Part shown: piece by piece, positions 44,171-51,943 of the stretch
Position numbering within the stretch: position 1 is the stretch's first letter
Layout: each line of letters begins with the position of its first letter
Origin: Lactiplantibacillus plantarum EGD-AQ4
GTDB taxonomy: Bacteria > Bacillota > Bacilli > Lactobacillales > Lactobacillaceae
Direction: 5' to 3'
Assembly: GCF_000463075.2 (NCBI RefSeq)
Contig: NZ_AVAQ01000023.1
Location: forward strand, 1-64,000
Length of the DNA stretch: 64,000 bases
Made by a program: the position numbers and the translations under genes
The notes under the pieces: model-generated
What the model was told of the DNA's origin: nothing
Seen by the model: only the letters and a program-made list of their open reading frames with translations
Database searches by the model: none

Positions 44171-44210
44171 AAAAATGACCGTTTCAAACCAAAGGGCTTA
44201 AAGCGGTCAT
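44171..44210 (-). terminator. Terminator after the antiporter gene
   Basis: ATGACCG (44175-44181) pairs with CGGTCAT (44203-44209), with further partial pairing inward; AAAAA at 44171-44175 gives the T-run on the minus strand. It lies ~160 bases past the stop. Confidence 0.65.
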
Positions 44211-44370
44211 CGTTATTCCCAGACGTCATACATCATTTACAGTTTGGGGGGCGGACGGATTGACTTAGCAATACGTCAATGCGACTCTTGGGATACTTTG
44301 ATTGTACCTGAGCCGTGCCCGCAATGGTACTCGTCACAGTTGGTCCTGTCGTTGACGTTACTAAGTGTGA

Positions 44371-46374
44371 CTAATCCGTATTCACCGATTGTAAGTAAAC
44401 TAACTGGTCGGTTGAGATTTGTTCATACAACTGATTGCCCAGTTCAGCGCTATACGTCTTATTGGCCAACTGGGTTTGGATAAAGTTGTATTCCAGCTGA
44501 AAGGCTTCAATCAATAGTTCATTTTGCACATCTTGTAAGTCCCGTTCACCTGACAAGCGTCGGTGCCGTTCATCGTAGGCTCGGCGCACGATACCGATGG
44601 CTTGCTGGTTCTCGGCGGTAATCGTTTTTGAGAGATAGGCCAGCACTGCATCATATGGTTTCTGTTCAATTGTACGCATCTGTTGCCACATTTCACGATT
44701 ACGGGCCAGTAATTCTGAACGCTCTTGACCGTGGCGTGCACGGTACTGACGAAAGACTTTTCGCCGCGCACGCGCTTTTTTCGTCAACGCAAATTTGACC
44801 ATTGTGAACCGGAAAATCAACTTAAGGCGTGTGAAAAAGGTCTGTTGATTTTGAATCCGTGTCTGGCTCGCCAAGCGCATGTATTTATCCGCTGCTTGCG
44901 GCGTAATTTCATCACGGTCGACCATTTGATTGATGGTCTGTTGTTCAACGTCAAACGTGGCATCAAAGAGCTGCGACAATTCTGACCGTTTCGGCCGGCC
45001 ATCCAGCGTCCGCTGTCCAGATAAGATTTCAATCACCTTACCCGTACCGGCGTTATTGCCGTGGCGCGCCTGCATCAATTGAATCGCATGAGTGACCATC
45101 TCCGCTTTAGCCGCTGCTAGCTCGTCTTCCGTCACTTTAACGGTCTGCTTCGGTAGCGTCAGCGGCAACAAAATCGTCGGTACCAGTAGGCTGGTCAAAA
45201 TAACGACGGCGGCAACGAAGATAATGTCATTGCGATATGGAAACGTACTACCGTTGAGTGTTAAGGGCAACGAGAAGGCCATCGCAAGTGTAATCGTCCC
45301 GTGCACCCCACTGAGCCCCATTACAAACGCATTGCGGGTCTTTTCGTGCGTATCCCAAGCGCGAATACGAGCCAAATCAAACCGCGTCCAGAAGAACCGC
45401 ACCAGAGTCATCACTAGATACAGTAGAATTCCCAAGCCGATTAATACGGCCACCGACCCGGTATCACGCTGTTGCAAATGTTTGATGACGCTCGGCAGTG
45501 ACACGCCTAACAGTACGAACACGATTCCGTTTAAAATACTAGCAACAATCGACCAGGTCGTCGACATCACGATTTGTAGGCGCGAAGTCGTTAATCGCAA
45601 CCGATCCGATTGCACGCCATGAATCAAACCAGTCGCCACGACGGCCAAGATGCCAGAAACGCCGAGTGATTCAGCTAAGAAGTACACGACAAATGGCGTC
45701 AGTAAGGTGTATGGCACAATGACGGACGGCGTGTCCACGCGCATGTTGATCAACATGATTCGGAAGGCCACGATCACGTATCCCAATACGAGGCCAACGA
45801 TAATTCCACCAACAAAAACGTATAAAAAGTTCGTAATCCCGTGCCAGACTGAAAATTGTCCCGTCACGATAGCGGCAATTGCCAGATTAAAGGCCACGAT
45901 ACCAGAAGCATCGTTAAAGAGCGACTCATTTTCCAGCGTCGTCATGACTTCATCAGGAATCGCCACCTTAGTCGTAATCGATGAAACGGCCACGGCATCG
46001 GTCGGCGTTATAATTGCACCCAAGGCTAACGCCAGTGCTAATGAAAATTCTGGAATCAGTTGATGCGTCAGTGTTCCAACGATGAAAATCGTGACGATTG
46101 CCAACACGACCGCTAACGACAAGGTCGTCCCAAATTGGTGACTCAGCTTACGAACATTGGTATTTTGCCCGTCATTGAACATGAGAATCGAAATAATCAC
46201 AAATAAAAATATTTCCGGTTCCAGCTCGAAGTCTTGATATAACGGAATTAATGACAATATTAATCCGGCTCCAATTTGCAAAAAGGCGACCGGGACTTGA
46301 TTAAAGCGTGCATAGACGGCATTTGCCACGACGACAGCCGCGACGAGGAGTAGCACTAAGAAAACAGTTTGCAC
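44371..46374 (-). CDS. Na+/H+ antiporter, CPA1 family
   Basis: A 667 aa protein. About 12 membrane segments fill the first ~410 residues, with ITPTDAVAVSSI and LENESLFNDASGIVAFNLA (the acidic ion-binding ND of helix 5) and GVHGTITLAMAFSLPL typical of NhaP/NHE-type exchangers. The long C-terminal ~250 residues are charged and cytoplasmic (helical, many Gln/Arg), probably regulatory. It exports Na+ for H+ in pH and salt homeostasis. The start is GTG 46374, nine bases after AAGGAGG. Single gene. Confidence 0.92.
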   Translation of the reverse strand: MQTVFLVLLLVAAVVVANAVYARFNQVPVAFLQIGAGLILSLIPLYQDFELEPEIFLFVIISILMFNDGQNTNVRKLSHQFGTTLSLAVVLAIVTIFIVGTLTHQLIPEFSLALALALGAIITPTDAVAVSSITTKVAIPDEVMTTLENESLFNDASGIVAFNLAIAAIVTGQFSVWHGITNFLYVFVGGIIVGLVLGYVIVAFRIMLINMRVDTPSVIVPYTLLTPFVVYFLAESLGVSGILAVVATGLIHGVQSDRLRLTTSRLQIVMSTTWSIVASILNGIVFVLLGVSLPSVIKHLQQRDTGSVAVLIGLGILLYLVMTLVRFFWTRFDLARIRAWDTHEKTRNAFVMGLSGVHGTITLAMAFSLPLTLNGSTFPYRNDIIFVAAVVILTSLLVPTILLPLTLPKQTVKVTEDELAAAKAEMVTHAIQLMQARHGNNAGTGKVIEILSGQRTLDGRPKRSELSQLFDATFDVEQQTINQMVDRDEITPQAADKYMRLASQTRIQNQQTFFTRLKLIFRFTMVKFALTKKARARRKVFRQYRARHGQERSELLARNREMWQQMRTIEQKPYDAVLAYLSKTITAENQQAIGIVRRAYDERHRRLSGERDLQDVQNELLIEAFQLEYNFIQTQLANKTYSAELGNQLYEQISTDQLVYLQSVNTD

Positions 46375-46762
46375 ACCAAAAATCCTCCTTGATTGAGTTG
46401 TTCTTTAATTTTAACGCAACTCGCCAGATAAACACACATTGTGACTTTTGATTTACAACACTGATTTTTCACCGGTAGTCGAGCATCCGCACTGCTGCGT
46501 TGGGAATTTATATCGAGTCAGTTGCAGTCGTATAGTTGGACATCCGTTGACGCGCTCGCCCTCGTTGTCTCCGTACCGGAACAACTCACCGCCTGGCTTG
46601 AACGATTTGCAATCATACCGCTGAATTTCTTCCCCCAACGATTAACAACATAATTATCGATAAAATTATATTGGCGTCCATCCAACTCGCTGCCTTACTC
46701 ACTGTGAATACCTAACCAACATTAATTCACTTATGACACGCTTGCTCCCCCACCCTTAGTGA
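46375..46762. other. Intergenic region without a convincing gene
   Basis: A 61-codon frame on the minus strand (46453-46638) begins with TTG beside a GGGGGAAG stretch, but spacing is wrong and nothing is recognisable, so I do not call it. Otherwise nothing seen. Confidence 0.35.
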
Positions 46763-46791
46763 TTGACAGGCCACGTGAAGTTGTTTAGAGT
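46763..46791 (+). promoter_or_regulatory. Promoter of the nicotinamidase gene
   Basis: Perfect TTGACA (46763-46768), 17 bases, TAGAGT (46786-46791), about 30 bases before the start codon. Confidence 0.75.
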
Positions 46792-46820
46792 AAAGCCATC
46801 TTAAGGGAGGTAATCGCACA

Positions 46821-47375
46821 ATGGCAACCAATCAAGCGTTACTCATTATTGATTATACCAACGACTTTGTGGCCGACGACGGGGCCTTGACTTGTGGCAA
46901 ACCGGGACAGGTACTCGCACCGACCATTGTTCAGCTTGCAGAAAAAATGGCTGACAATGGTGACTGGGTATTACTGCCAACCGACGTCCACACGCCCAAC
47001 GACCCGTATCATCCGGAAAGTCGCCTCTTTCCACCGCATAACGTTTGCAACACCTGGGGTCGTGAACTGTATGGCCCCTTGAAGACTTGGTTCGATCAGC
47101 ATCAAGCCGATGATCAAGTCTGGCAATTCGACAAGACCCGTTACAGTTCATTTGCTGGCACCGATCTGGACTTACGACTACGCGAACGCCACGTCGATAC
47201 GCTCCACTTAGTTGGTGTCTGTACTGACATTTGCGTGCTACACACTGCCGTCGACGCTTACAATTTAGGCTATCAACTCGTGATTCATCAAGACGCCGTT
47301 GCTAGTTTTGATGCGGACGGACACGAATGGGCCTTACGCCATTTTAAAAATAGTCTGGGCGCCAAAGTTGTCTAG
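46821..47375 (+). CDS. pncA: Nicotinamidase
   Basis: A 184 aa cysteine hydrolase that turns nicotinamide into nicotinic acid for NAD salvage. The catalytic triad is Asp11 (IIDYTNDF), Lys105 (FDKTRYSSF) and Cys138 (VCTDICVLHTA). The metal-binding stretch is DVHTPNDPYHPESRLFPPHN. The whole protein follows the pneumococcal-type nicotinamidase pattern (LFPPHN, GTDLDLRLRER, DAYNLGY, HFKNSLGAK). The ATG follows GGGAGG. Single gene with a clear promoter and terminator. Confidence 0.93.
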   Translation: MATNQALLIIDYTNDFVADDGALTCGKPGQVLAPTIVQLAEKMADNGDWVLLPTDVHTPNDPYHPESRLFPPHNVCNTWGRELYGPLKTWFDQHQADDQVWQFDKTRYSSFAGTDLDLRLRERHVDTLHLVGVCTDICVLHTAVDAYNLGYQLVIHQDAVASFDADGHEWALRHFKNSLGAKVV

Positions 47376-47431
47376 CCGCTTTTAAAGGCCGGCCAGTCGA
47401 GCGCGTTAATTTCGAACTAATGGACCAACTC

Positions 47432-47484
47432 AAAAAGCCACTGCAAATCCAACCGCGTGATGCGGTCAGTTCGCAGTGGCTTTT
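47432..47484. terminator. Bidirectional terminator between pncA and the ABC operon
   Basis: AAAAGCCACTGC pairs with GCAGTGGCTTTT, with an inner ACCGC/GCGGT stem. Confidence 0.9.
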
Positions 47485-47499
47485 GCGGTGCGTTTTCAG

Positions 47500-48273
47500 T
47501 TAGTTGAGCGTTGGTTCGACCCATTTGTGTTGCATAAAGACATTAATCGCGCCTTCAACCAGAATGACGATCAACATAATCAAGCTGCCGACCCACAAGG
47601 AATCGACCTGCCCTTGATTAACCAATTGACTCGATAAATAACTAATCATATTCATGAGGAGACTGGCTAAGCGGAAGGCCACGTAGATAACGACGACCGT
47701 AATAATCACGTTCACAAACTGCTGACGGAATTTCGGTAAGAAGCCTTTCGCCGCGTTGGTAATAAAGTGGCAAGTCGCAATCGTGCTCCAGATCAATAAG
47801 GTGACGAGCACGAGGACTAATAACGTTCCAAGGACGAACTTCGTCACACCGCTGGCACTAAACTGACTGAAAAGAATTGAAGTTGTCGTTAGACCACCCA
47901 TCAAGTCCTGCCAGCCGATGCCAATCGTAATTGCCATCAGAATCACTTGCAGGAGCCAAACATAAATAATGTTGGCAAGTGACGCCACCAAGTTAATCGT
48001 GTACATCTTCCAATCGCTGACGGGCAATAACTGAAAGGTCCCTGACCGAAACGTCTTCTCATTAGCGACTGCCAACAAAATGAACCCGACGGCCAGTGGC
48101 AAAATCATCCAGGCACTTAAATTATAAAATAATGTCGCACCCGAAAAATTCCCTTTGATTGCAGTCCAGAGACTCGTGACCAAAACTGCAATGATTTCAA
48201 CGCCCACCAGGAGATTCATTTGTCTGAACCGCGGCCAGCTAAGTGCCTTAAAAAGTGACCAACTATTTGTCAT
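47500..48273 (-). CDS. ABC transporter permease
   Basis: A 257 aa membrane protein with six predicted segments, starting MTNSWSLFKALSWPRFRQMN. It is the permease partner of the ATP-binding protein encoded directly upstream, with an 11-base overlap. I chose ATG 48273, which has GGGAGGTG upstream inside the preceding gene; the open frame extends ten codons further. ABC-2-like systems behind GntR/YtrA-type regulators respond to cell-envelope stress or antimicrobials; the substrate is unknown. Confidence 0.85.
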   Translation of the reverse strand: MTNSWSLFKALSWPRFRQMNLLVGVEIIAVLVTSLWTAIKGNFSGATLFYNLSAWMILPLAVGFILLAVANEKTFRSGTFQLLPVSDWKMYTINLVASLANIIYVWLLQVILMAITIGIGWQDLMGGLTTTSILFSQFSASGVTKFVLGTLLVLVLVTLLIWSTIATCHFITNAAKGFLPKFRQQFVNVIITVVVIYVAFRLASLLMNMISYLSSQLVNQGQVDSLWVGSLIMLIVILVEGAINVFMQHKWVEPTLN

Positions 48274-48973
48274 CCGTCGCACCTCCCGTATACAACTGTT
48301 CATAATAATCTTCTAATTCAATACCATACCGATCACGAATCTCATCAGTCGCCTGGTGCAACGTGATCGTTTGGTCTTTGACAACCACGATTTCGTCTAA
48401 AATCGGCGCAATTTCGCTGACATAGTGGTCGCTGATGAGCAGAATGGCCTCATCAGGGGTCCACTTAATAATGCTGTTGATGATTTTCTTACGGCTCATG
48501 CTGTCGATACCGCTGAAGGGCTCGTCCAGCAAATAAACGGCCGCCTGGCGACTCAGCGTCAGCGCAATAATCAACTTTTCCCGGGTCCCCTTGGACAACT
48601 CGCCTAATTTTTGTTGAGGGTCGAGTTCCAAGAACGCCACCATTTCCTGATACCGAGTTGTATCGAAGTCTGGATAAACACTAGCATAAAATTTTGCAAT
48701 CTGTTCTAATTTCATGCCGGTACTAAATCCGCTGAGGTGATCCGTGAAACTGATGTGTTGTTTACGGGCAACCACGCCAGCTTCACCATTGACCCGAATC
48801 TCACCGCGGCCCTTAGCCGTTCCCATGATGAGCCGCATCAGAGTTGTCTTTCCAGCCCCGTTTTCACCTAACAAGCCGACGATTTTCCCTGCCGAAAGTA
48901 CCAACTGCACATCTTGTAAAATCTGTCGTTGATTGTGCTTGTACGCGACATTTTTAAGCGTTAATGTTGCCAT
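48263..48973 (-). CDS. ABC transporter ATP-binding protein
   Basis: A 236 aa ATPase. Walker A is GLLGENGAGKTTLMRL. The signature motif is degenerate (LGELSKGTREKLIIAL, with SKGTR in place of SGGQR). Walker B is VYLLDEPFSGID and the switch His is in LLISDHYVSE. I chose ATG 48973 (MATLTLKN) because GGGAGG lies suitably upstream; it overlaps the end of the GntR-type gene by 20 bases, so all three genes are translationally linked. It powers the permease downstream. Confidence 0.9.
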   Translation of the reverse strand: MATLTLKNVAYKHNQRQILQDVQLVLSAGKIVGLLGENGAGKTTLMRLIMGTAKGRGEIRVNGEAGVVARKQHISFTDHLSGFSTGMKLEQIAKFYASVYPDFDTTRYQEMVAFLELDPQQKLGELSKGTREKLIIALTLSRQAAVYLLDEPFSGIDSMSRKKIINSIIKWTPDEAILLISDHYVSEIAPILDEIVVVKDQTITLHQATDEIRDRYGIELEDYYEQLYTGGATDDK

Positions 48974-49343
48974 TTGCGTCATCCTCCCGCTGTTCAATAT
49001 ATTGTTGCATGCGCTGAATGATCGCATCATCACTCAAATTCAAGGCATGTAATTGCTGATAAGCTAATGCTAACTGCTCGGTCACTAATTCCGATTGTAA
49101 TCGGGCAATCTTCTCCGGGTCTTCCGTCACAAAATTACCTTTACCACGTTGTGACGTCAGCGTTCCCTCTGCAATCATCTCACTGAGGGCCCGTTGAACC
49201 GTATTGACATTAACAGTCAAATCTACCGCTAATTGCCGGACCGCAGGCAACTTAGCCCCCGGTGGCAATGACCCGTCAATCATTTCATGATACATGTGTT
49301 GCTTGATTTGATAGTAAATCGGCACCTTGTCATCGAATTTCAA
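48954..49343 (-). CDS. GntR family regulator, YtrA-like
   Basis: A 129 aa repressor. The N-terminal winged helix VPIYYQIKQHMYHEMIDGSLPPGAKLPAVRQLAVDLTVNVNTVQRAL is the GntR signature, and a short helical C-terminal part is typical of the YtrA subgroup. Such regulators usually repress the ABC operon they head. The start is a TTG at 49343, eight bases after AGGAGG. A GTGTT...AACAC dyad lies just upstream. Confidence 0.9.
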   Translation of the reverse strand: MKFDDKVPIYYQIKQHMYHEMIDGSLPPGAKLPAVRQLAVDLTVNVNTVQRALSEMIAEGTLTSQRGKGNFVTEDPEKIARLQSELVTEQLALAYQQLHALNLSDDAIIQRMQQYIEQREDDANGNINA

Positions 49344-49357
49344 CTGATCGGCCTCCT

Positions 49358-49389
49358 AGTGTTCTATTTATCTATTACAATATAACACG
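49358..49389. promoter_or_regulatory. Candidate operator of the GntR-ABC operon
   Basis: AGTGTT (49358-49363) and AACACG (49384-49389) form an inverted repeat with a 20-base AT-rich spacer that contains promoter-like boxes. YtrA-type repressors bind similar AGTGT/ACACT dyads, though with shorter spacing. Confidence 0.4.
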
Positions 49390-49449
49390 TTGGCTCATTA
49401 AATGCAATCCAACACTGCCATTACGTGTGATAGCGGTTACATTTTCAAC

Positions 49450-49477
49450 TTGAAACTCACCCCAGTAGCGCTATACT
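49450..49477 (+). promoter_or_regulatory. Promoter of the 94 aa ORF
   Basis: TTGAAA (49450-49455), 16 bases, TATACT (49472-49477). Confidence 0.65.
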
Positions 49478-49531
49478 TAAGTTAGCAGTAGACCACAATT
49501 GGTCATCATAATGCGAAAGGGATGGGGAAAC

Positions 49532-49816
49532 ATGTTAAAAAATGAAAATGCCATCGCTTTGACTCGGGCAATCGACGTGGCGTACAGTGATCCTGAAGTA
49601 CGAGCAATTCCTGAATTATCTGAAGCCTTAGCTAAAGCCGCACAGGATTTGGATTGCGTGATGGATCACCATCAAGTCGCCAGCCGGTTGAACGAGCTAT
49701 TAACCACTTGGGGCAGCAATCATTCACGGGGACCCGCTGTTTTAGACCAGCTCTATCTCGTCACCTTGCAAGATGGCGTCGATGTACCATGTCAACTGCC
49801 ATACCAGCGGGGCTAG
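49532..49816 (+). CDS. Small helical protein, possibly bacteriocin-immunity-like
   Basis: A 94 aa protein predicted to be nearly all helix (NAIALTRAIDVAYSDPEVRAI, ELSEALAKAAQDLD, HHQVASRLNELLTTW, LDQLYLVTLQDG). The length and four-helix pattern recall enterocin A immunity proteins, but I see no decisive motif. ATG 49532 follows GGGATGGGGAAAC; the frame opens 11 codons earlier. Well-defined promoter and terminator make it a real single gene. No bacteriocin precursor lies beside it. Confidence 0.65.
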   Translation: MLKNENAIALTRAIDVAYSDPEVRAIPELSEALAKAAQDLDCVMDHHQVASRLNELLTTWGSNHSRGPAVLDQLYLVTLQDGVDVPCQLPYQRG

Positions 49817-49840
49817 TCAGTCTAGTTTAATAACATCAAT

Positions 49841-49883
49841 AAAAGCAATCAGCCGGCAAATTTCGACGGCTGATTGCTTTTTT
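49841..49883 (+). terminator. Intrinsic terminator after the 94 aa ORF
   Basis: AAAAGCAATCAGCCG pairs with CGGCTGATTGCTTTT and is followed by more T. Confidence 0.92.
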
Positions 49884-50020
49884 ATAATAAGGTGAGATTA
49901 TGCGGCTTGATTTTAATGCGATTTTAATTCAAAATAGCCCCATAACTTCCTACTACTTCAATCTGGGTTGAAATAGCATGATATGAAAACTAGCACTGTA
50001 GATTTGAAAGGTGGCCTAAT

Positions 50021-50479
50021 ATGGTGATTGTTAAAAATATTTTAGCGGCCTATTTACGCGGCGGACTCTTCTTTATTGCCGTTTACTATCTAATCACCGC
50101 TGACCCAGATGGCACACTGCAGCTCCATTGGACATGGCTTAATCTGTATTGGACGACTTCATTTCTGATTGCTTATCCATTACTGATTATCATCCGACCC
50201 CAAATCGGCCACCCGCATTTCAAAACCAAGTCGCTTCGTTCCAAGTCTGCTGCAATAGAACGTCAACAACCCTCGAACTTAGCTGATAGTTACCATGACG
50301 CGACGAATCCAGTTAAAAGCCGACTGGCAATCGACGCCGCTAATCAACAGCAGGATGCTGACATCAGTTTGGTTGCTGATATTTTCTATTGCGGAATACT
50401 AATTATCATTGCGTTACCGGCACTCATCATAGTTGGCTTGTCTCACATGATTCACCATCGGTCAAATAAAAAAGTTTAG
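50021..50479 (+). CDS. Small membrane protein of unknown function
   Basis: A 152 aa protein with two membrane segments in the first 60 residues (LRGGLFFIAVYYLIT and LYWTTSFLIAYPLLIII), a charged ~60 residue middle part, and a third segment near the C-terminus (FYCGILIIIALPALIIVGL). It is homologous to the broken gene at 58072-58488: both have YW-x(3)-(F/Y)LI(A/S)YPLL followed by G/R-H-x-HFK-x-(K/Q)S. I recognise no family. The ATG follows AAAGGTGG. No terminator directly follows. Confidence 0.7.
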   Translation: MVIVKNILAAYLRGGLFFIAVYYLITADPDGTLQLHWTWLNLYWTTSFLIAYPLLIIIRPQIGHPHFKTKSLRSKSAAIERQQPSNLADSYHDATNPVKSRLAIDAANQQQDADISLVADIFYCGILIIIALPALIIVGLSHMIHHRSNKKV

Positions 50480-50501
50480 TCATCTTATTAACAGCCAGCT
50501 T

Positions 50502-50660
50502 ATGATAATTCTCAGTATCAGTCTAGTTCAAGTATCCGCACATGCCGCAACAACCAACGAATCATCCACCACCACAGTGACTCATCCAACATTACGGATG
50601 CCGCTCGAAGTCGGTGCTGGCAGTGGTTATAGCGGTGCCGATTGGCAGGACATGCTATAG
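50502..50660 (+). pseudogene. Short secreted-peptide-like ORF or gene remnant
   Basis: A 52-codon frame begins MIILSISLVQVSAHAATTNES, which looks like the hydrophobic core and AHA-A cleavage site of a signal peptide, followed by a short polar peptide ending GAGSGYSGADWQDML. It lacks a ribosome site and a basic signal-peptide start, so it is either the 3' remnant of a secreted-protein gene or read from an unseen start. It follows the 152 aa membrane protein gene by 22 bases. Confidence 0.3.
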
Positions 50661-50733
50661 GTGCTCAACATGAGCGATTGATTCATTAATCATTGTGCAA
50701 TCCTCGTGTCTGCGTATCCATCATAATAACAAT

Positions 50734-50783
50734 AATAACCTTTCGATTCAGGCCTGCGATGCAACTGAATCGAAAGGTTATTT
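50734..50783. terminator. Bidirectional hairpin terminator
   Basis: AATAACCTTTCGATTCAG pairs perfectly with CTGAATCGAAAGGTTATT, followed by TTATTT; it separates the plus-strand genes from the convergent hydrolase gene. Confidence 0.85.
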
Positions 50784-50787
50784 TATT

Positions 50788-51711
50788 TCAATCGACATAT
50801 TGTGCCAAGAAACTAGCGACGTGACGCATATATCGTTGATAATTTTGAGTAATCGCAGTCGTGTGCCCAGCGCCTTTAACGAGCCAGAGTTGCTTGGGCT
50901 GATGGGCATTGCGATACAGCTGTTTACCCATGCGGGTCGGCACAAAATCATCCTTCGTGCCACTGATGATCATAATCGGTAACCGGTTCTTACGAATTTG
51001 TGCGACCGCGTCCGCCTCTTTGAAACTATACCCCGCCCGTAATTTGGTAATCAGACTCGTCACGTTGACCAATGGAAATGCCGGTAAGTGATACAACTGG
51101 CCCGCTTGATAGCTGATAATGGCATCCGCACTGGTAAACGGACTATCGACCACGTACGCTTTGATCTGCGGAATCTGTCGCTCACCACTCGCCATGGTCA
51201 TTCCAGCTGCACCCATGCTAATCCCACTCATTACGATTTGCTTGGTTGCTGTTCGTTTGACGACGGCTCGGGCCCATTGCAAATCATCCCGCCGCTCAAG
51301 CCAACCATAGCCGACTGCTTGCCCCTGACTGGCACCACTCGCACGTGAATCAGGAACCAAAACATTATAGCCGAGCTCATGATACATGCCTGCCCAGGCA
51401 CCCATCAATGATTTATTGCCGGCAAAGCCATGTGCCAGCACCACTGTTTTGGTCGATTTTTTGGCCGGAATGTACCACGCGACTAATCGCAAATGGTCAT
51501 GCGATTTAATTGTCCACGTTTGTTTCGCTGTATGTAAATACCAATATTTTTCATGATAAACCTGACTCTTTTTCGATAATTTCGTACTCTGAGTCACGAA
51601 CGATTTGTCGCCCCTGGCAATCGCAACGTGATAAAAATAACTCCCCGCACCAATTAAGCCGCCAGCAACTAACACCACCAGCACACCCAGCGTTATCCAC
51701 CACTTCTTCAC
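50788..51711 (-). CDS. Membrane-anchored alpha/beta hydrolase
   Basis: A 308 aa protein starting KKWWITLGVLVVLVAGGLIGAG, an uncleaved anchor, followed by an alpha/beta hydrolase domain. VVLAHGFAGNKSLMG forms the oxyanion region. MSGISMGAAGM holds the nucleophile serine. SGTKDDFVPTRMG supplies the acid and GAGHTTAI the histidine. The closest known type is the YqkD/YfhR-like surface hydrolases. I chose GTG 51711 after GAGGAG; the frame opens at TTG 51774. Substrate unknown, probably an ester or peptide outside the membrane. Single gene. Confidence 0.85.
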   Translation of the reverse strand: MKKWWITLGVLVVLVAGGLIGAGSYFYHVAIARGDKSFVTQSTKLSKKSQVYHEKYWYLHTAKQTWTIKSHDHLRLVAWYIPAKKSTKTVVLAHGFAGNKSLMGAWAGMYHELGYNVLVPDSRASGASQGQAVGYGWLERRDDLQWARAVVKRTATKQIVMSGISMGAAGMTMASGERQIPQIKAYVVDSPFTSADAIISYQAGQLYHLPAFPLVNVTSLITKLRAGYSFKEADAVAQIRKNRLPIMIISGTKDDFVPTRMGKQLYRNAHQPKQLWLVKGAGHTTAITQNYQRYMRHVASFLAQYVD

Positions 51712-51872
51712 ACCTAACCACTCCTCGTATCTTGGCACTTTAGGACGACGCAAGTTCGCATCGTACGGCACCAAATTCCATCTATACCGGCCAAAGCAAT
51801 CGACAATTCAGCACAGAATCAAAAGACAGGATTCCTGGCCATCGTCAAAAATCTGCTTAAAGCAGGAAAATT

Positions 51873-51903
51873 TTGCCACTACTTCCATAATAACCGTTAT
51901 AAT
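51873..51903 (+). promoter_or_regulatory. Predicted promoter of the M3 peptidase operon
   Basis: TTGCCA (51873-51878), 19 bases, perfect TATAAT (51898-51903). Confidence 0.5.
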
Positions 51904-51943
51904 TAAAGATAACTAGACCAGATTAAGGAGGCCGATAATTCTG

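Noticed and set aside
46453-46638. 61-codon minus-strand frame between the antiporter and pncA
   Set aside because: TTG start with poor spacing to the purine-rich stretch and no recognisable domain; a real small gene cannot be excluded.
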